Below, piece after piece: positions 1-10,291 of a stretch of DNA of 64,000 bases (position 1 is the stretch's first letter; each line of letters begins with the position of its first letter). The stretch comes from Pseudomonas sp. ANT_J12. Its GTDB lineage: Bacteria > Pseudomonadota > Gammaproteobacteria > Pseudomonadales > Pseudomonadaceae. The translations under genes and the position numbers were made by a program. The notes under the pieces are model-generated. The model was not told the origin of the DNA. It saw only the letters and a program-made list of their open reading frames with translations, and searched no databases. The stretch spans positions 806,001 to 870,000 of the forward strand of contig NZ_VOBN01000001.1 of NCBI RefSeq assembly GCF_008370045.1, written 5' to 3'.

Positions 1-509
1 ACGCGCAACACGCCTTGGCGCAGGTTGACCTGTTCCAGGGTCAGGCTGATCAGCTCGGTGACCCGCAAGCCGCAGGCGTAAAGCACTTCCAGCATGGCGC
101 GGTCACGCTGGCCGATGGCTTCGCTCAGGTCCGGGGCATTCAGCAACGCTTCGACATCGGCTTCCGACAGGGATTTGGGCAACGGCCTACCGAGTTGCGG
201 CATATCGACGCGCAACGTCGGATCGACGGCGATCAGCTTTTCCCGCAGCAAATAGCGATAAAAGCCACGCACGCCGGAGAGAAATCGGGCGGTGGAGCGG
301 GGTTTGTAGTTTTGCTCGAGGCGCCAGGCCAGGTGATCGAGGATCAATTCGCGTCCGGCGTTGATCAGCTCCAGATTCTTTTCCTGTAGCCAGCCGTTGA
401 ACAGGGCCAGATCGCTGCGATAGGCATCGCGGGTGTTATCGGAGAGGCCTTTTTCCAGCCACAGGGCGTCGAGGAATTGGTCTATCAGGGGGTGGTCGAT
501 GGCGGGCAT
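1..509 (-). CDS. xerD: Site-specific tyrosine recombinase XerD (partial, C-terminus outside window)
   Basis: Reading leftward from the ATG at 507-509, the protein begins MPAIDHPLIDQFLDALWLEK and runs off the window edge after about 169 residues. The visible part is the SAM-like core-binding N-terminal domain (GLSDNTRDAYRSDLALF, then RSTARFLSGVRGFYRYLLRE) and the start of the catalytic domain (YACGLRVTELISL, carrying the first catalytic arginine). The catalytic tyrosine lies outside the window. XerD works with XerC at dif to resolve chromosome dimers, activated by FtsK. The sequence matches XerD better than XerC in its opening and in the linker GRPLPKSLSEADVEALL. It lies downstream of rplS on the same strand but is separated from it by a terminator and a REP doublet, so it is probably transcribed separately. 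Confidence 0.93.
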   Translation of the reverse strand, partial: MPAIDHPLIDQFLDALWLEKGLSDNTRDAYRSDLALFNGWLQEKNLELINAGRELILDHLAWRLEQNYKPRSTARFLSGVRGFYRYLLREKLIAVDPTLRVDMPQLGRPLPKSLSEADVEALLNAPDLSEAIGQRDRAMLEVLYACGLRVTELISLTLEQVNLRQGVLR

Positions 510-602
510 AGAGGCTCAGGTCACGGGAAAACTGGGGGCAAGTCTTTCATAGCCGGACAGGCCTTCACAGTGCCAGATGCAATTGCGGTGACGGCATGAT
601 CA

Positions 603-698
603 CCTGTAGGAGCGAGGCTTGCCCGCGAAGACGGACTTACATTCAACATTGATGTTGGCTGATATGACGCCTTCGCGGGCAAGCCTCGCTCCTACAGG
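603..698. repeat. REP doublet (inverted pair)
   Basis: The unit TGTAGGAGCGAGGCTTGCCC followed by GCGAAG occurs at about 604-630 and in inverted orientation at 671-697, with a 40-base spacer. This is the commonest Pseudomonas REP family. It lies between the rplS terminator and xerD. Confidence 0.93.
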
Positions 699-729
699 TA
701 AGGGTTGTATCGGGTAAATCGCAGGCAAC

Positions 730-757
730 AAAAAAGCAGCCCGAAGGCTGCTTTTTT
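730..757 (-). terminator. Rho-independent terminator of the rpsP-rimM-trmD-rplS operon
   Basis: AAAAAAGCAGCC, loop CGAA, then GGCTGCTTTTTT: an 8-bp stem with a T tract on both strands, directly after the rplS stop. It can work in both directions. Confidence 0.9.
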
Positions 758-775
758 CTGCATCGGAAGCTGGAC

Positions 776-1126
776 TTAAGCCAGTTTTTCCTTGATGCGA
801 GCTGCTTTACCGGACAGGTCACGCAGGTAGTACAGCTTGGCTTTACGTACGTCACCGCGACGTTTAACGGCCATGCTGTCGATTTGCGGGCTGTAGGTCT
901 GGAAAGTACGCTCTACGCCAACACCGTTGGAGATTTTGCGAACGGTGAATGCACTGTTTACGCCGCGGTTACGCTTGGCGATAACAACACCTTCGAACGC
1001 TTGCAGACGCGAACGGTCGCCTTCCTTTACTTTCACCTGAACGACAACAGTGTCGCCCGGGGCAAAGGTAGGGATCTCTTTGGTCATCTGCTCTGCTTCG
1101 AGTGCAAGAATGATTTTGTTAGTCAT
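776..1126 (-). CDS. rplS: 50S ribosomal protein L19
   Basis: The 116-residue protein ([20 protein letters not shown]...) has the normal length and the conserved L19 core: [20 protein letters not shown], then [20 protein letters not shown] and the basic tail [21 protein letters not shown]19 sits at the interface of the 30S and 50S subunits. The gene is the last in the operon rpsP-rimM-trmD-rplS, an order conserved through the gammaproteobacteria. It starts 45 bases after trmD, and a strong terminator (730-757) follows. AGGAGCAC just upstream of the ATG gives a good ribosome binding site. Confidence 0.98.
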   Translation of the reverse strand: MTNKIILALEAEQMTKEIPTFAPGDTVVVQVKVKEGDRSRLQAFEGVVIAKRNRGVNSAFTVRKISNGVGVERTFQTYSPQIDSMAVKRRGDVRKAKLYYLRDLSGKAARIKEKLA

Positions 1127-1171
1127 GCTGTGCTCCTAAGGTAAATCGTCGGATTTACCATCGATACGTTG

Positions 1172-1924
1172 TTAACTATCGTCCCGCTCGCGGATGTATT
1201 CCTCGAGCAGCTTCTTCTCTTCTCCAGAAAGCGAGCGGCTTTCCAGAAGATCGGCGCGTCGTTCAAAGGTCCTACCAAGGGACTGCTGTAAACGCCAACG
1301 CCGGATATGCGCGTGATTGCCACTAAGCAACACGTCGGGAACACGCTGATCCGCATACACCTCCGGTCGGGTGTAGTGCGGGCAATCCAGCAGACCATCC
1401 GTAAAGGAATCTTCCTCGGCGGAGTCCGCATGCCCTAAAGCTCCAGGCAGCAGTCGTGTAACCGCATCAATCAGGACCATCGCCGGCAGCTCGCCGCCAG
1501 ACAGTACATAGTCGCCAATCGACCACTCTTCATCGACATGAGCTTCAATAAAACGCTCGTCAATGCCTTCATAGCGGCCGGCAATCAGGATCAATGCATC
1601 CAGATTCGCCAACTCGCGCACCGCCGACTGAGTCAGTTGACGGCCTTGGGGGGACAGGTAAATAACCTTCGCCGCCTCCCCGGCTGCTGCCTTGGCCTGA
1701 ACCAGAGCATCTTCCAGGGGCTTGATCTTCATCACCATGCCCGGGCCACCGCCAAATGGGCGATCGTCCACAGTGTGATGTCGATCCGTCGTGTAGTCTC
1801 GCGGATTCCAACAGGTGAGCTGCAACAGCCCCTGTTTCACCGCACGACTGGTGATGCCGTACTCGCTGATGGCGGAGAACATCTCGGGAAACAAACTGAT
1901 CACTTCTACGCGCAAGTTAGCCAC
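1172..1924 (-). CDS. trmD: tRNA (guanine(37)-N1)-methyltransferase
   Basis: TrmD methylates N1 of G37 in tRNAs that read CNN and some other codons, using S-adenosylmethionine, and so prevents +1 frameshifting. The protein is 250 residues. It shows the SPOUT trefoil-knot features [12 protein letters not shown] and [20 protein letters not shown], and the N-terminal [12 protein letters not shown]. The chosen start is a GTG at 1924, two bases after the rimM stop. The open frame extends much further upstream inside rimM, but family members begin at this point (V/M-A-N-L-R-V-E-V). The C-terminal basic helix ([20 protein letters not shown]) is complete. Confidence 0.97.
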   Translation of the reverse strand: MANLRVEVISLFPEMFSAISEYGITSRAVKQGLLQLTCWNPRDYTTDRHHTVDDRPFGGGPGMVMKIKPLEDALVQAKAAAGEAAKVIYLSPQGRQLTQSAVRELANLDALILIAGRYEGIDERFIEAHVDEEWSIGDYVLSGGELPAMVLIDAVTRLLPGALGHADSAEEDSFTDGLLDCPHYTRPEVYADQRVPDVLLSGNHAHIRRWRLQQSLGRTFERRADLLESRSLSGEEKKLLEEYIRERDDS

Positions 1925-1926
1925 GC

Positions 1927-2463
1927 TTAGAAGTCCGCATCCCATTCCACCTTCATCTCGCCTGCGGCAAGGTCGACTACCAACACGCATTGCTCCGTAT
2001 AGGGCAACAGGCGTTCTCGATCGTCCAGGCTGCCAGCGCAAGGCTTGACCACCATTACATCATTGGCGCCGGTTTCCAGAAGATGATCGATCTTCCCGAG
2101 CAATTGCCCGAGTTGGTCAATGACCTTCAGACCTTCGAGCTGGTACCAGTAGTACTCGCCGTCGGTCAAATCAGGGAACAGGTTGCGCGGCACGCAGATC
2201 TCATAACCGGCCAGAAGACGAGCTTCTTCACGATCATCGAGACCCTTGAGCTTTGCGACCAGGAACTTGTCGTTCCCGCGTCCGCTGACCAGCTCAACCT
2301 GCTTTACGCTGCCTTCGCGCTTGAGCGTCCAGGTTTTGTATTGCAAGAGGTTTTCTGTTGGATCAGTAAAGGAATACACCTTCACTTCGCCGCGAACGCC
2401 ATGAACAGAATAGATTTTGCCGATAACGATCAAATCATCAGCAACAGCAGGCGTCGCGTTCAT
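1927..2463 (-). CDS. rimM: 16S rRNA processing / ribosome maturation factor RimM
   Basis: The 178-residue protein has the RimM N-terminal beta-barrel ([20 protein letters not shown]) and the PRC-barrel C-terminal domain ([20 protein letters not shown]... ANDVMVVKP). It helps mature the 3' domain of 16S rRNA by binding S19 on the pre-30S subunit. It lies five bases downstream of rpsP and two bases upstream of trmD, so translational coupling in the operon is likely. No anomaly was seen. Confidence 0.97.
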   Translation of the reverse strand: MNATPAVADDLIVIGKIYSVHGVRGEVKVYSFTDPTENLLQYKTWTLKREGSVKQVELVSGRGNDKFLVAKLKGLDDREEARLLAGYEICVPRNLFPDLTDGEYYWYQLEGLKVIDQLGQLLGKIDHLLETGANDVMVVKPCAGSLDDRERLLPYTEQCVLVVDLAAGEMKVEWDADF

Positions 2464-2468
2464 ATTGC

Positions 2469-2720
2469 TCAGGCCGCAGCCTTAGCAGCGTCCTTCAACA
2501 ACTGAGCAACACGCTCAGAAGGTTGTGCACCAACGCTCAGCCAGTAGGCTACGCGCTCTTGGTTCACGGACAGACGGACTTCTTGACCACGAGCAACAGG
2601 GTTGAAGAAACCAACCTGTTCCTTGTGCGAACCGTCGCGCGGGTTGCGGCTGTCGGTTACGGTCAAGTGGTAAAACGGGCGCTTTTTGGAGCCGCCAAGG
2701 GCAAGACGGATTGTTAGCAT
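2469..2720 (-). CDS. rpsP: 30S ribosomal protein S16
   Basis: The 83-residue protein starts [20 protein letters not shown] and continues [20 protein letters not shown], both diagnostic of S16. S16 is an early-binding protein needed for 30S assembly. It is the first gene of the operon. A candidate sigma-70 promoter lies about 70-100 bases upstream (2793-2820). The start is well supported because S16 always begins with MVxIRL or MLTIRL. Confidence 0.98.
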   Translation of the reverse strand: MLTIRLALGGSKKRPFYHLTVTDSRNPRDGSHKEQVGFFNPVARGQEVRLSVNQERVAYWLSVGAQPSERVAQLLKDAAKAAA

Positions 2721-2792
2721 GTGAACATCGTTCCTGTAGTCGGTGCTGCAAATCTAAAGGCACAGCGGGCATAGGTGCCCGAAAGGCCGCAT

Positions 2793-2820
2793 ATTCTAAG
2801 GAATATCCGGACTTTTGCAA
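2793..2820 (-). promoter_or_regulatory. Candidate sigma-70 promoter for rpsP operon
   Basis: On the minus strand TTGCAA (2815-2820) and TAGAAT (2793-2798) are separated by 16 bases. The predicted start is about 65 bases before the rpsP ATG. This rests on consensus matching only. Confidence 0.5.
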
Positions 2821-2970
2821 ATGTCTTTTTCCGGCGGCCTTCCGGTCGCCATCAAGATTTGCTATAGAGCCGTCGTTGAAAACGGCCAGTCAGCTCCCGC
2901 CAAGTGCGGGTTTGCTGGAGTTCCCGCATCGCTGCGGGTCTGCGCCGACATGACTGCCGGCGCGGAATCT

Positions 2971-4347
2971 TTACATCTTGGGCATGCCGCCGCCGGGCAA
3001 CATACCGCCCATGCCGCGCATCATTTTGGCCATTCCGCCTTTTGCGGAGAATTTCTTCATCATCTTCTGCATCTGCTTGTGCTGCTTGATCAAGCGACCG
3101 ATGTCCTGCACCTGGGTGCCGGAACCCATGGCGATCCGACGTTTGCGCGAACCGCTGATCAGCTCAGGGTCGCGGCGCTCGGCCGGGGTCATGGAATTGA
3201 TGATGGCTTCCATCTGCTTGAATTGTTTCTCTGCCGCGCCTTGGGCATTACCCATTTGCGCCAGGTTCACACCGCCGATGTTCGGCAGTTTGTCCATGAG
3301 GCCGCCGAGGCCGCCCATGTTCTTCATCTGTTGCAGCTGATCGCGGAAGTCTTCGAGGTCGAAGCCCTTGCCCTTCTTCAGTTTCTTGGCCAGTTTGTCG
3401 GCCTTGTCCTTGTCGAGGGTCTGCTCGGCCTGTTCGATCAGGCTGAGTACGTCGCCCATGCCGAGGATGCGCGAAGCAATACGCTCAGGGTGGAACGGTT
3501 CGAGCGCTTCGCTCTTCTCGCCCATACCGATGAACTTGATCGGCTTGCCGGTGATGGCACGCACCGACAGCGCGGCACCGCCACGGGCGTCGCCGTCGAC
3601 CTTGGTCAGGATCACGCCGGTCAGCGGCAGCGCGTCGCCGAAGGCCTTGGCCGTGTTGGCGGCATCCTGGCCGGTCATGGCATCGACCACGAACAGGGTT
3701 TCGACCGGGTTGATCGCGGCATGCAGCGCCTTGATCTCGCCCATCATCTCTTCGTCGATGTGCAGACGACCGGCGGTATCGACGATGACCACGTCGATGA
3801 ATTTCAGCCGCGCCTCTTTAATAGCGGCTTGCGCGATGTCGACCGGCTTCTGGCTCAGGTCGGACGGGAAGAAGGTAACGCCCACTTCACCGGCGAGCAT
3901 TTCCAGCTGCTTGATCGCCGCCGGACGGTATACGTCCGCAGACACGACCATGACGGTCTTCTTCTTGCGCTCTTTAAGGAAGCGCGCAAGTTTACCGGCG
4001 GTGGTGGTTTTACCAGCGCCCTGCAAACCGGCCATCAGTACGACGGCTGGCGGAACGGCGCTCAGGTTCAAGTCTTCGTTGGCCGCGCCCATCAGGCTTT
4101 CGAGTTCGGCCTGGACGATCTTCACGAAGGCCTGGCCCGGCGTCAGGCTGCGCGACACCTCGGTGCCGACGGCGCGTTCCTTGACCGAATTGACGAAGTC
4201 CTTGACCACCGGCAGGGCGACGTCGGCTTCGAGCAACGCCATGCGCACTTCGCGCAGGGTGTCTTTGATGTTGTCTTCGGTCAGCTTGGCCTTGCCGGTG
4301 ACATGGCGCAGCGTCTGCGAGAGACGGTCGGTTAAGTTTTCAAACAT
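2971..4347 (-). CDS. ffh: Signal recognition particle protein Ffh
   Basis: This 458-residue protein is the SRP54 homologue that binds 4.5S RNA and the signal sequences of nascent membrane proteins and docks with FtsY. An N-terminal helical bundle is followed by the G domain, with G1 GLQGAGKTTTAGKLA (from residue 107), DTAGRLHID and TKVDGDARGG. The methionine-rich M domain has KRRIAMGSGTQVQDIGRLIK, which contacts the RNA, and ends in the Met/Gly-rich tail MMRGMGGMLPGGGMPKM. Length and motifs are standard. It is divergent from the YpjD-like gene and is followed by the rpsP operon. Confidence 0.98.
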   Translation of the reverse strand: MFENLTDRLSQTLRHVTGKAKLTEDNIKDTLREVRMALLEADVALPVVKDFVNSVKERAVGTEVSRSLTPGQAFVKIVQAELESLMGAANEDLNLSAVPPAVVLMAGLQGAGKTTTAGKLARFLKERKKKTVMVVSADVYRPAAIKQLEMLAGEVGVTFFPSDLSQKPVDIAQAAIKEARLKFIDVVIVDTAGRLHIDEEMMGEIKALHAAINPVETLFVVDAMTGQDAANTAKAFGDALPLTGVILTKVDGDARGGAALSVRAITGKPIKFIGMGEKSEALEPFHPERIASRILGMGDVLSLIEQAEQTLDKDKADKLAKKLKKGKGFDLEDFRDQLQQMKNMGGLGGLMDKLPNIGGVNLAQMGNAQGAAEKQFKQMEAIINSMTPAERRDPELISGSRKRRIAMGSGTQVQDIGRLIKQHKQMQKMMKKFSAKGGMAKMMRGMGGMLPGGGMPKM

Positions 4348-4444
4348 TGCGCGATCCTTTCAGGCCCTGTGTAGACCGGGATAATGGCGGCCCAGACCGG
4401 AATAAACATGTGCTCGGCGAGCCTGCGGCGTGGGCAGGTCGCGG

Positions 4445-4450
4445 ATTATA
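4445..4450 (-). promoter_or_regulatory. Candidate -10 box for ffh
   Basis: A perfect TATAAT lies on the minus strand about 95 bases upstream of the ffh start, in the 195-bp space between ffh and the divergent YpjD-like gene. No good -35 match is seen at 16-18 bases, so only the -10 is annotated. Confidence 0.35.
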
Positions 4451-4542
4451 GCGAAGACTGCGTCTGGCGGACACCTCGCACTTTCGTGTGATGTGGGTTC
4501 TATGCCAAACTCAGCGCCTTTCGGGCTTGCCTAACAGGATTT

Positions 4543-5355
4543 ATGCTCCCCTTGTCACCCAGTTTGCTTACCACTCTCGCCGCCGCCTGCTTATATGCCG
4601 CTGCGACTCTCTATCAGGGCACTCGCCTGGCTTCCGGTGCCAAGGCGAACAAACGCCTGCTGGTCACGCTCGGCGTACTGGCCGTGCTGGCTCACAGCGC
4701 CAGCCTGTTTACCCACTTGCTGACGCCGATCGGCCTGGGCCTGGACTTCTTCAGTGCTGCCAGTCTGATTGCTGCGGCGGTCATCGCCCTGACCCTGATC
4801 GCCTGCTCTCGGATCCCGGTGGAGAACCTGCTGATCCTGCTGTTCCCGCTGGGGCTGGCAACGGTGCTGCTGGCGCAGTTCGCTCCCGCCGGCACCGTGC
4901 AGATCATCGACGAAGAACCGGGCATTCTCGCCCACATTCTCTTGTCGATCCTGGCCTACGGCATGTTCACCATTGCGGTGTTCCAGGCGTTGCTGCTGTT
5001 GGTGCAGGATCACCAGCTCAAGCACAAGCACCCGTCCGGGCTGATCAAGAACTTCCCGCCGCTGCAAACCATGGAAAGCCTGCTGTTCGGCTTTCTCTGG
5101 GCCGGCTGGACCCTGCTGTCGCTGTCGCTGATTTCTGGCTGGCTGTTCGTCGAGAACCTGTTTGCCCAGCACCTGGTGCACAAGACCCTGCTGGCCTGCC
5201 TGGCCTGGATCGTGTTCAGCGTGTTGCTGTGGGGCCGTAATCGCCTCGGCTGGCGTGGGCACAAGGCAATCCGCTGGACCCTCGCCGGTTTCTGCCTGCT
5301 GATGCTGGCCTATTTCGGCAGCAAGCTGGTTCGTGAATACATTCTGCACATCTGA
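4543..5355 (+). CDS. Inner membrane protein, YpjD / CcsA-like cytochrome c assembly family
   Basis: The 270-residue protein is almost entirely hydrophobic, with about eight predicted membrane segments (for example LLTTLAAACLYAAATLYQG, LLVTLGVLAVLAHSASLF, HILLSILAYGMFTIAVFQAL and WTLLSLSLISGWLFVENL). The spaced histidines, including AHSASLFTH, and the WAGWTLLSLSLISGWLF segment resemble the CcsA/HemX/YpjD group of haem-handling membrane proteins. In Pseudomonas and enterics this gene is found divergent from ffh and beside a CorB-type gene, as here. The exact role (haem export or c-type cytochrome assembly) is not shown by the sequence. The next gene follows after 12 bases, suggesting an operon. 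Confidence 0.85.
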   Translation: MLPLSPSLLTTLAAACLYAAATLYQGTRLASGAKANKRLLVTLGVLAVLAHSASLFTHLLTPIGLGLDFFSAASLIAAAVIALTLIACSRIPVENLLILLFPLGLATVLLAQFAPAGTVQIIDEEPGILAHILLSILAYGMFTIAVFQALLLLVQDHQLKHKHPSGLIKNFPPLQTMESLLFGFLWAGWTLLSLSLISGWLFVENLFAQHLVHKTLLACLAWIVFSVLLWGRNRLGWRGHKAIRWTLAGFCLLMLAYFGSKLVREYILHI

Positions 5356-5367
5356 CGGGCGGCAAAA

Positions 5368-6609
<1,242 letters not shown>

Positions 6610-6946
6610 CACGGCCTCTTGTGGAAAGGTGCTTTTGTGGCGAGGGGGTTTACCCCCGTTGCGCTGCGAAGCAGTGCCAAAACCTGCAACCGTGTTTAAT
6701 CTGATGCACCGCGTCCGTCGACTTTACGACTGCTTCGCAGCCGAACGGGGGTAAACCCCCTCGCCACAAAAGCCACCACCACCCCTTGCCCCCTTGTTTG
6801 ATCGTTAGCCGCCTTCCTATAATCGAGCCGCTTACCCAAGCGCCGCCCTACCCCCGTGCTACCCGCACGCCGCGTTAAACCCACATCCCTGGGTGTTCGA
6901 CCATAATAATTCGCTCCACTGGAGCATGACTGTCAGGGATCACCGC
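6610..6946. other. Intergenic region, 337 bp, mostly a MITE-like element
   Basis: The first 163 bases are dominated by the 143-bp inverted repeat element described separately (6631-6773). The remainder is the leader of the MFS gene. No open frame here looks coding; a 62-codon minus-strand frame simply reads through the repeat. Confidence 0.7.
6631..6773. repeat. MITE-like element, 143 bp, with 30-bp perfect terminal inverted repeats (copy 1)
   Basis: The element starts GCTTTTGTGGCGAGGGGGTT and ends with its exact reverse complement; the first 30 bases pair perfectly with the last 30. Inside, a second inverted pair (GCTGCGAAGCAGT / ACTGCTTCGCAGC) continues the stem to nearly 50 bp per side. 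A diverged second copy lies at 12952-13084, and the two share the interior as well as the ends. No coding capacity. Confidence 0.9.
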
Positions 6947-8263
6947 ATGACGACCAGCACCGCTTATAGCGATACCACGCCTGCCCAGCCGACGAACTCC
7001 GCCACCCGCGTGGCCACGGCGAGTTTCATCGGCACCGCCATCGAGTTCTACGATTTCTACGTCTATGCCACCGCCGCCGCGCTGGTGATCGGGCCGGTGT
7101 TCTTTCCGCAGACCTCCGGCACCGCGCAGATGCTTTCGGCGTTTCTCACCTTTGGCATCGCGTTCCTGGCGCGGCCACTGGGTTCGGCGCTGTTCGGCCA
7201 CTTCGGTGACCGTATCGGGCGTAAGTCGACGCTGGTCGCTTCCCTACTGTTGATGGGTGTCTGCACGACGTTGATCGGCGTGTTGCCGGGCTACGACAGC
7301 ATCGGAGCCTGGGCGCCGATTCTGCTGTGCGTGTTGCGCTTCGGCCAAGGGCTGGGGTTGGGTGGCGAATGGGGCGGCGCAGCGCTGCTGGCGACGGAGA
7401 ACGCCCCCAAGGGCAAACGTGCCTGGTTCGGCATGTTCCCGCAGTTGGGCCCTTCGATCGGTTTCCTCGCGGCCAATGGTTTGTTCCTGACCCTGGCGAT
7501 GACGCTGAGCGACGATCAGTTCCGCTCGTGGGGCTGGCGGATTCCGTTTCTGTTGAGCGCGGTGCTGGTGATGGTCGGCCTGTATGTGCGCCTCAAACTC
7601 CACGAAACCCCAGTGTTCGCCAACGCGATGGCGCGCCAGGAGCGGGTGAAGATTCCGCTGGTCGAGCTGTTCAGCCAGTACTGGGCGCCGATGTTGCTGG
7701 GTGCCGGGTCGATGGTGGTCTGCTACGCGCTGTTCTACATCTCGACCGTGTTTTCCCTGAGCTACGGGGTGTCGACCCTCGGCTACACCCGGGAAACCTT
7801 CCTCGCGCTGCTGTGCTTTGCGGTGCTGTTCATGGCCGCCGCCACGCCTTTGTCAGCCTGGGCCAGTGACCGTTACGGGCGCAAACCGGTGTTGATCATT
7901 GGTGGCGTGCTGGCGATTTTGTCCGGTTTCCTGATGGAACCGCTGCTGACCCACGGCACGACCTGGGGCGTGGCACTGTTCCTGTGCATTGAGCTGTTTC
8001 TGATGGGCGTGACATTTGCGCCGATGGGCGCGTTGTTGCCGGAGCTGTTTCCGACCCACGTGCGATACACCGGAGCGTCGGCGGCGTACAACCTGGGCGG
8101 CATTGTCGGGGCCTCGGCGGCGCCGTTCTTTGCGCAGAAACTGGTGGCGATGGGCGGTTTGAGTTATGTCGGCGGGTATGTGTCGGGGGCGGCGGTGTTG
8201 AGTTTGATCGCGGTGCTGTGCCTGAAAGAAACGCGGCATAACGATTTGAATCGGGCCTCATAA
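6947..8263 (+). CDS. MFS transporter, metabolite:H+ symporter (MHS) family
   Basis: The 438-residue protein (MTTSTAYSDTTPAQPTNSAT...) has the MHS signature: TASFIGTAIEFYDFYVYATA in helix 1, the loop FGHFGDRIGRKSTLVASLL, and the second-half loop SAWASDRYGRKPVLIIGG. About twelve membrane segments are present. The family includes ShiA, ProP, KgtP and citrate or shikimate symporters; the substrate cannot be read from the sequence. The ATG at 6947 was chosen because AGGGA lies seven bases upstream; in-frame upstream ATGs at 6893 and 6926 have no well-spaced binding site. Between two repeat elements, with no operon partner. Confidence 0.9.
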   Translation: MTTSTAYSDTTPAQPTNSATRVATASFIGTAIEFYDFYVYATAAALVIGPVFFPQTSGTAQMLSAFLTFGIAFLARPLGSALFGHFGDRIGRKSTLVASLLLMGVCTTLIGVLPGYDSIGAWAPILLCVLRFGQGLGLGGEWGGAALLATENAPKGKRAWFGMFPQLGPSIGFLAANGLFLTLAMTLSDDQFRSWGWRIPFLLSAVLVMVGLYVRLKLHETPVFANAMARQERVKIPLVELFSQYWAPMLLGAGSMVVCYALFYISTVFSLSYGVSTLGYTRETFLALLCFAVLFMAAATPLSAWASDRYGRKPVLIIGGVLAILSGFLMEPLLTHGTTWGVALFLCIELFLMGVTFAPMGALLPELFPTHVRYTGASAAYNLGGIVGASAAPFFAQKLVAMGGLSYVGGYVSGAAVLSLIAVLCLKETRHNDLNRAS

Positions 8264-8264
8264 G

Positions 8265-8345
8265 GATCGTTCCCCACGCTCCGCGTCCCAAAAGCGGACG
8301 CGGAGCGTCCGTTGAGGCATTCCCACGCAGAACGTGGGAACGATC
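8265..8345. repeat. Inverted repeat, GATCGTTCCCACGCTCCGCG family (copy 1)
   Basis: The segment begins GATCGTTCCCCACGCTCCGC and ends CCCACGCAGAACGTGGGAAC plus GATC. The arms are imperfectly complementary, with an inner hairpin GGACGCGGAGCGTCC. A second member is at 33310-33394. It lies between the convergent MFS gene and purT and could act as a weak terminator. Confidence 0.8.
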
Positions 8346-8354
8346 TTTGTAGCC

Positions 8355-9536
8355 TTACAACTCGACTACAACAGCCTGCGAAGCACGAGTTGCCTTGGCG
8401 CGCGCCGCTTCAATCGACTCATCCCGCGCCAACGCCACGCCCATGCGACGCTGGCCGTTCACTTCAGGCTTGCCGAACAGACGCAACGCCGTATCCGGCT
8501 CGCTCAGCGCAGCACCCAGATTGGAGAAAGCGGTCTGGGTCGACTGCCCTTCCACCAGGATCACCGCCGACGCCGATGGACCGAACTGCCGGATCAATGG
8601 GATCGGCAGGCCCAGAATCGCCCGTGCGTGCAGCGCAAATTGCGACAGGTCCTGGGAAATCAGGGTCACCAGGCCGGTGTCATGCGGGCGCGGCGACACT
8701 TCGCTGAACCACACCTGATCACCTTTGATGAACAGCTCGACGCCAAACAGACCACGACCACCCAGGGCCTCGGTCACAGCTTTGGCGACGCGCTCGGATT
8801 CGGCCAGGGCAATCGGGCTCATGGCTTGTGGCTGCCAGGATTCCTGGTAGTCGCCCTTCTCCTGACGGTGGCCGACCGGTGCGCAGAACGTGGTGCCACC
8901 GATGTGACGCACGGTCAGCAGGGTGATTTCGTAGTCAAAATCGATAAAGCCTTCGACGATCACCCGACCTTTGCCGGCGCGGCCGCCTTCCTGGGCGTAA
9001 TCCCAGGCGGTTTTCACGTCTGCGGTGCTGCGCAGCAGGCTCTGGCCTTTGCCCGACGAACTCATCACGGGTTTGACGACGCAGGGGAAGCCCAGGTCTT
9101 CAACGGCCTTGCTGTAGTCCTCGAAAGTGTCGGCAAAGTGGTACGGCGAAGTCGGCAGGTCCAGCTCTTCGGCGGCCAGGCGACGGATGCCTTCGCGGTT
9201 CATGGTCAACTGCGCGGCGCGCGCGGTCGGGATCACGGTGAAACCTTCGGCTTCCAGTTCGACCAGGGTCGCGGTGGCGATGGCTTCGATTTCCGGCACG
9301 ATGAAGTGCGGCTTCTCGGCCTCGATCACCGCACGCAGGGCGGCGCCATCGAGCATGTTGATCACATGGCTGCGGTGGGCGACTTGCATGGCCGGCGCGT
9401 TGGCGTAGCGGTCCACGGCAATCACTTCAACACCCAGGCGTTGCAGCTCGATCACCACTTCCTTGCCCAACTCGCCACAGCCACACAGCAATACGCGGGT
9501 CGCGGTTGGCGACAATGGAGTTCCGATACGGGTCAT
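8355..9536 (-). CDS. purT: Formate-dependent phosphoribosylglycinamide formyltransferase 2
   Basis: PurT makes formyl-GAR from GAR, ATP and formate, an alternative to folate-dependent PurN in the third step of purine synthesis. The 393-residue ATP-grasp protein has the preATP-grasp fold at its N-terminus ([20 protein letters not shown]). The central ATP-grasp follows, with the flexible loop [10 protein letters not shown] and the metal-binding [19 protein letters not shown]. The C-terminal domain includes [19 protein letters not shown]. The open frame continues upstream, but the ATG at 9536 ([19 protein letters not shown]) fits the family length. Confidence 0.97.
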   Translation of the reverse strand: MTRIGTPLSPTATRVLLCGCGELGKEVVIELQRLGVEVIAVDRYANAPAMQVAHRSHVINMLDGAALRAVIEAEKPHFIVPEIEAIATATLVELEAEGFTVIPTARAAQLTMNREGIRRLAAEELDLPTSPYHFADTFEDYSKAVEDLGFPCVVKPVMSSSGKGQSLLRSTADVKTAWDYAQEGGRAGKGRVIVEGFIDFDYEITLLTVRHIGGTTFCAPVGHRQEKGDYQESWQPQAMSPIALAESERVAKAVTEALGGRGLFGVELFIKGDQVWFSEVSPRPHDTGLVTLISQDLSQFALHARAILGLPIPLIRQFGPSASAVILVEGQSTQTAFSNLGAALSEPDTALRLFGKPEVNGQRRMGVALARDESIEAARAKATRASQAVVVEL

Positions 9537-9637
9537 CTGAAGGTCCTCAAAGAAGCGGATCATCGAGGGTCGCAGCGCCAGGCGCGCTTCCCATGGGGAG
9601 AAAGCGCGGCATTTTACATGAACTGCGAGGTTTGGCT

Positions 9638-10105
9638 TCAGCCGGCGACGGCCTGTTTGCGCAAGCGCCAGGCCATGATCAGCCACACGACCGTCACACC
9701 GGCGAACTTCGAGCCCATGGCGGTGAGGATCACGGCCGGGGTGAAGGCGTCGATCATGCCGAAGAAGATGAAGGTGTCGAGGGGAATGCTCAGGGCCGAA
9801 CTTATCCACAGGCGATCGTGCAACGGGCGCTTGGTGATGCTGAACACCAGCCAGTCGATGCACTCGGACACCGCGAACGCCGTGGCGCTGGCCAGGGCGA
9901 TGGACGGATCAGAGGTGACGTAGGACAGCACCAGCGCCGCCAGCATCGCGGCGATGGCGCCATGGCCGAAGCGGGTTTGCACCATGTCGCGCAGCACAAA
10001 CACCAACCCGCCCCAGGCCGACCAGATGATGTCCAGGTGCGGGGCGGTGGAAAAGGCGTAGTTGATCAGCACGACGCTGCTGATGTAAGAAATCAGGAAG
10101 AGCAT
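9638..10105 (-). CDS. VUT family (YhhQ-like) putative queuosine-precursor/vitamin transporter
   Basis: The 155-residue, highly hydrophobic protein starts [20 protein letters not shown] and has about five or six membrane segments. The family fingerprint includes [17 protein letters not shown] and [14 protein letters not shown]. Members of the VUT/YhhQ (ECF-S-like) group import queuosine precursors such as preQ0 or preQ1, although members of this short Pseudomonas subgroup have not all been tested. Upstream extension of the frame crosses a REP and is rejected. It is 100 bases upstream of purT on the same strand, with no obvious functional link. Confidence 0.8.
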   Translation of the reverse strand: MLFLISYISSVVLINYAFSTAPHLDIIWSAWGGLVFVLRDMVQTRFGHGAIAAMLAALVLSYVTSDPSIALASATAFAVSECIDWLVFSITKRPLHDRLWISSALSIPLDTFIFFGMIDAFTPAVILTAMGSKFAGVTVVWLIMAWRLRKQAVAG

Positions 10106-10192
10106 GGGGGCTTGGGAATACCTGTCAGTTTGGCGCACAGGGTACTTCAGGGAATGAGGTTGGGCCAAGAGATGGGGTGGTCGTGAGGGCCT

Positions 10193-10283
10193 CTTCGCGG
10201 GCAAGCCTCGCTCCTACGGTATTGTGGCGGTCACATCATTGCGGAACGCCCCGGTCCTGTAGGAGCGAGGCTTGCCCGCGAAG
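10193..10283. repeat. REP doublet (opposite configuration)
   Basis: CTTCGCGGGCAAGCCTCGCT (10193 on) and its inverted partner ending GGCTTGCCCGCGAAG (to 10283) flank a 40-base spacer. The two units point in the opposite sense to the pair at 603-698. Confidence 0.92.
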
Positions 10284-10291
10284 GCCGCACC

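Noticed and set aside
2815..4335. 506-codon plus-strand frame opposite ffh
   Set aside because: It mirrors ffh almost exactly, has a His/Ala/Gly-rich composition typical of the antisense frame of a GC-rich gene, and lies over a clear Ffh.
8334..9923. 529-codon plus-strand frame opposite purT
   Set aside because: Shadow of purT with His/Gln/Gly-rich composition; purT has complete ATP-grasp motifs.
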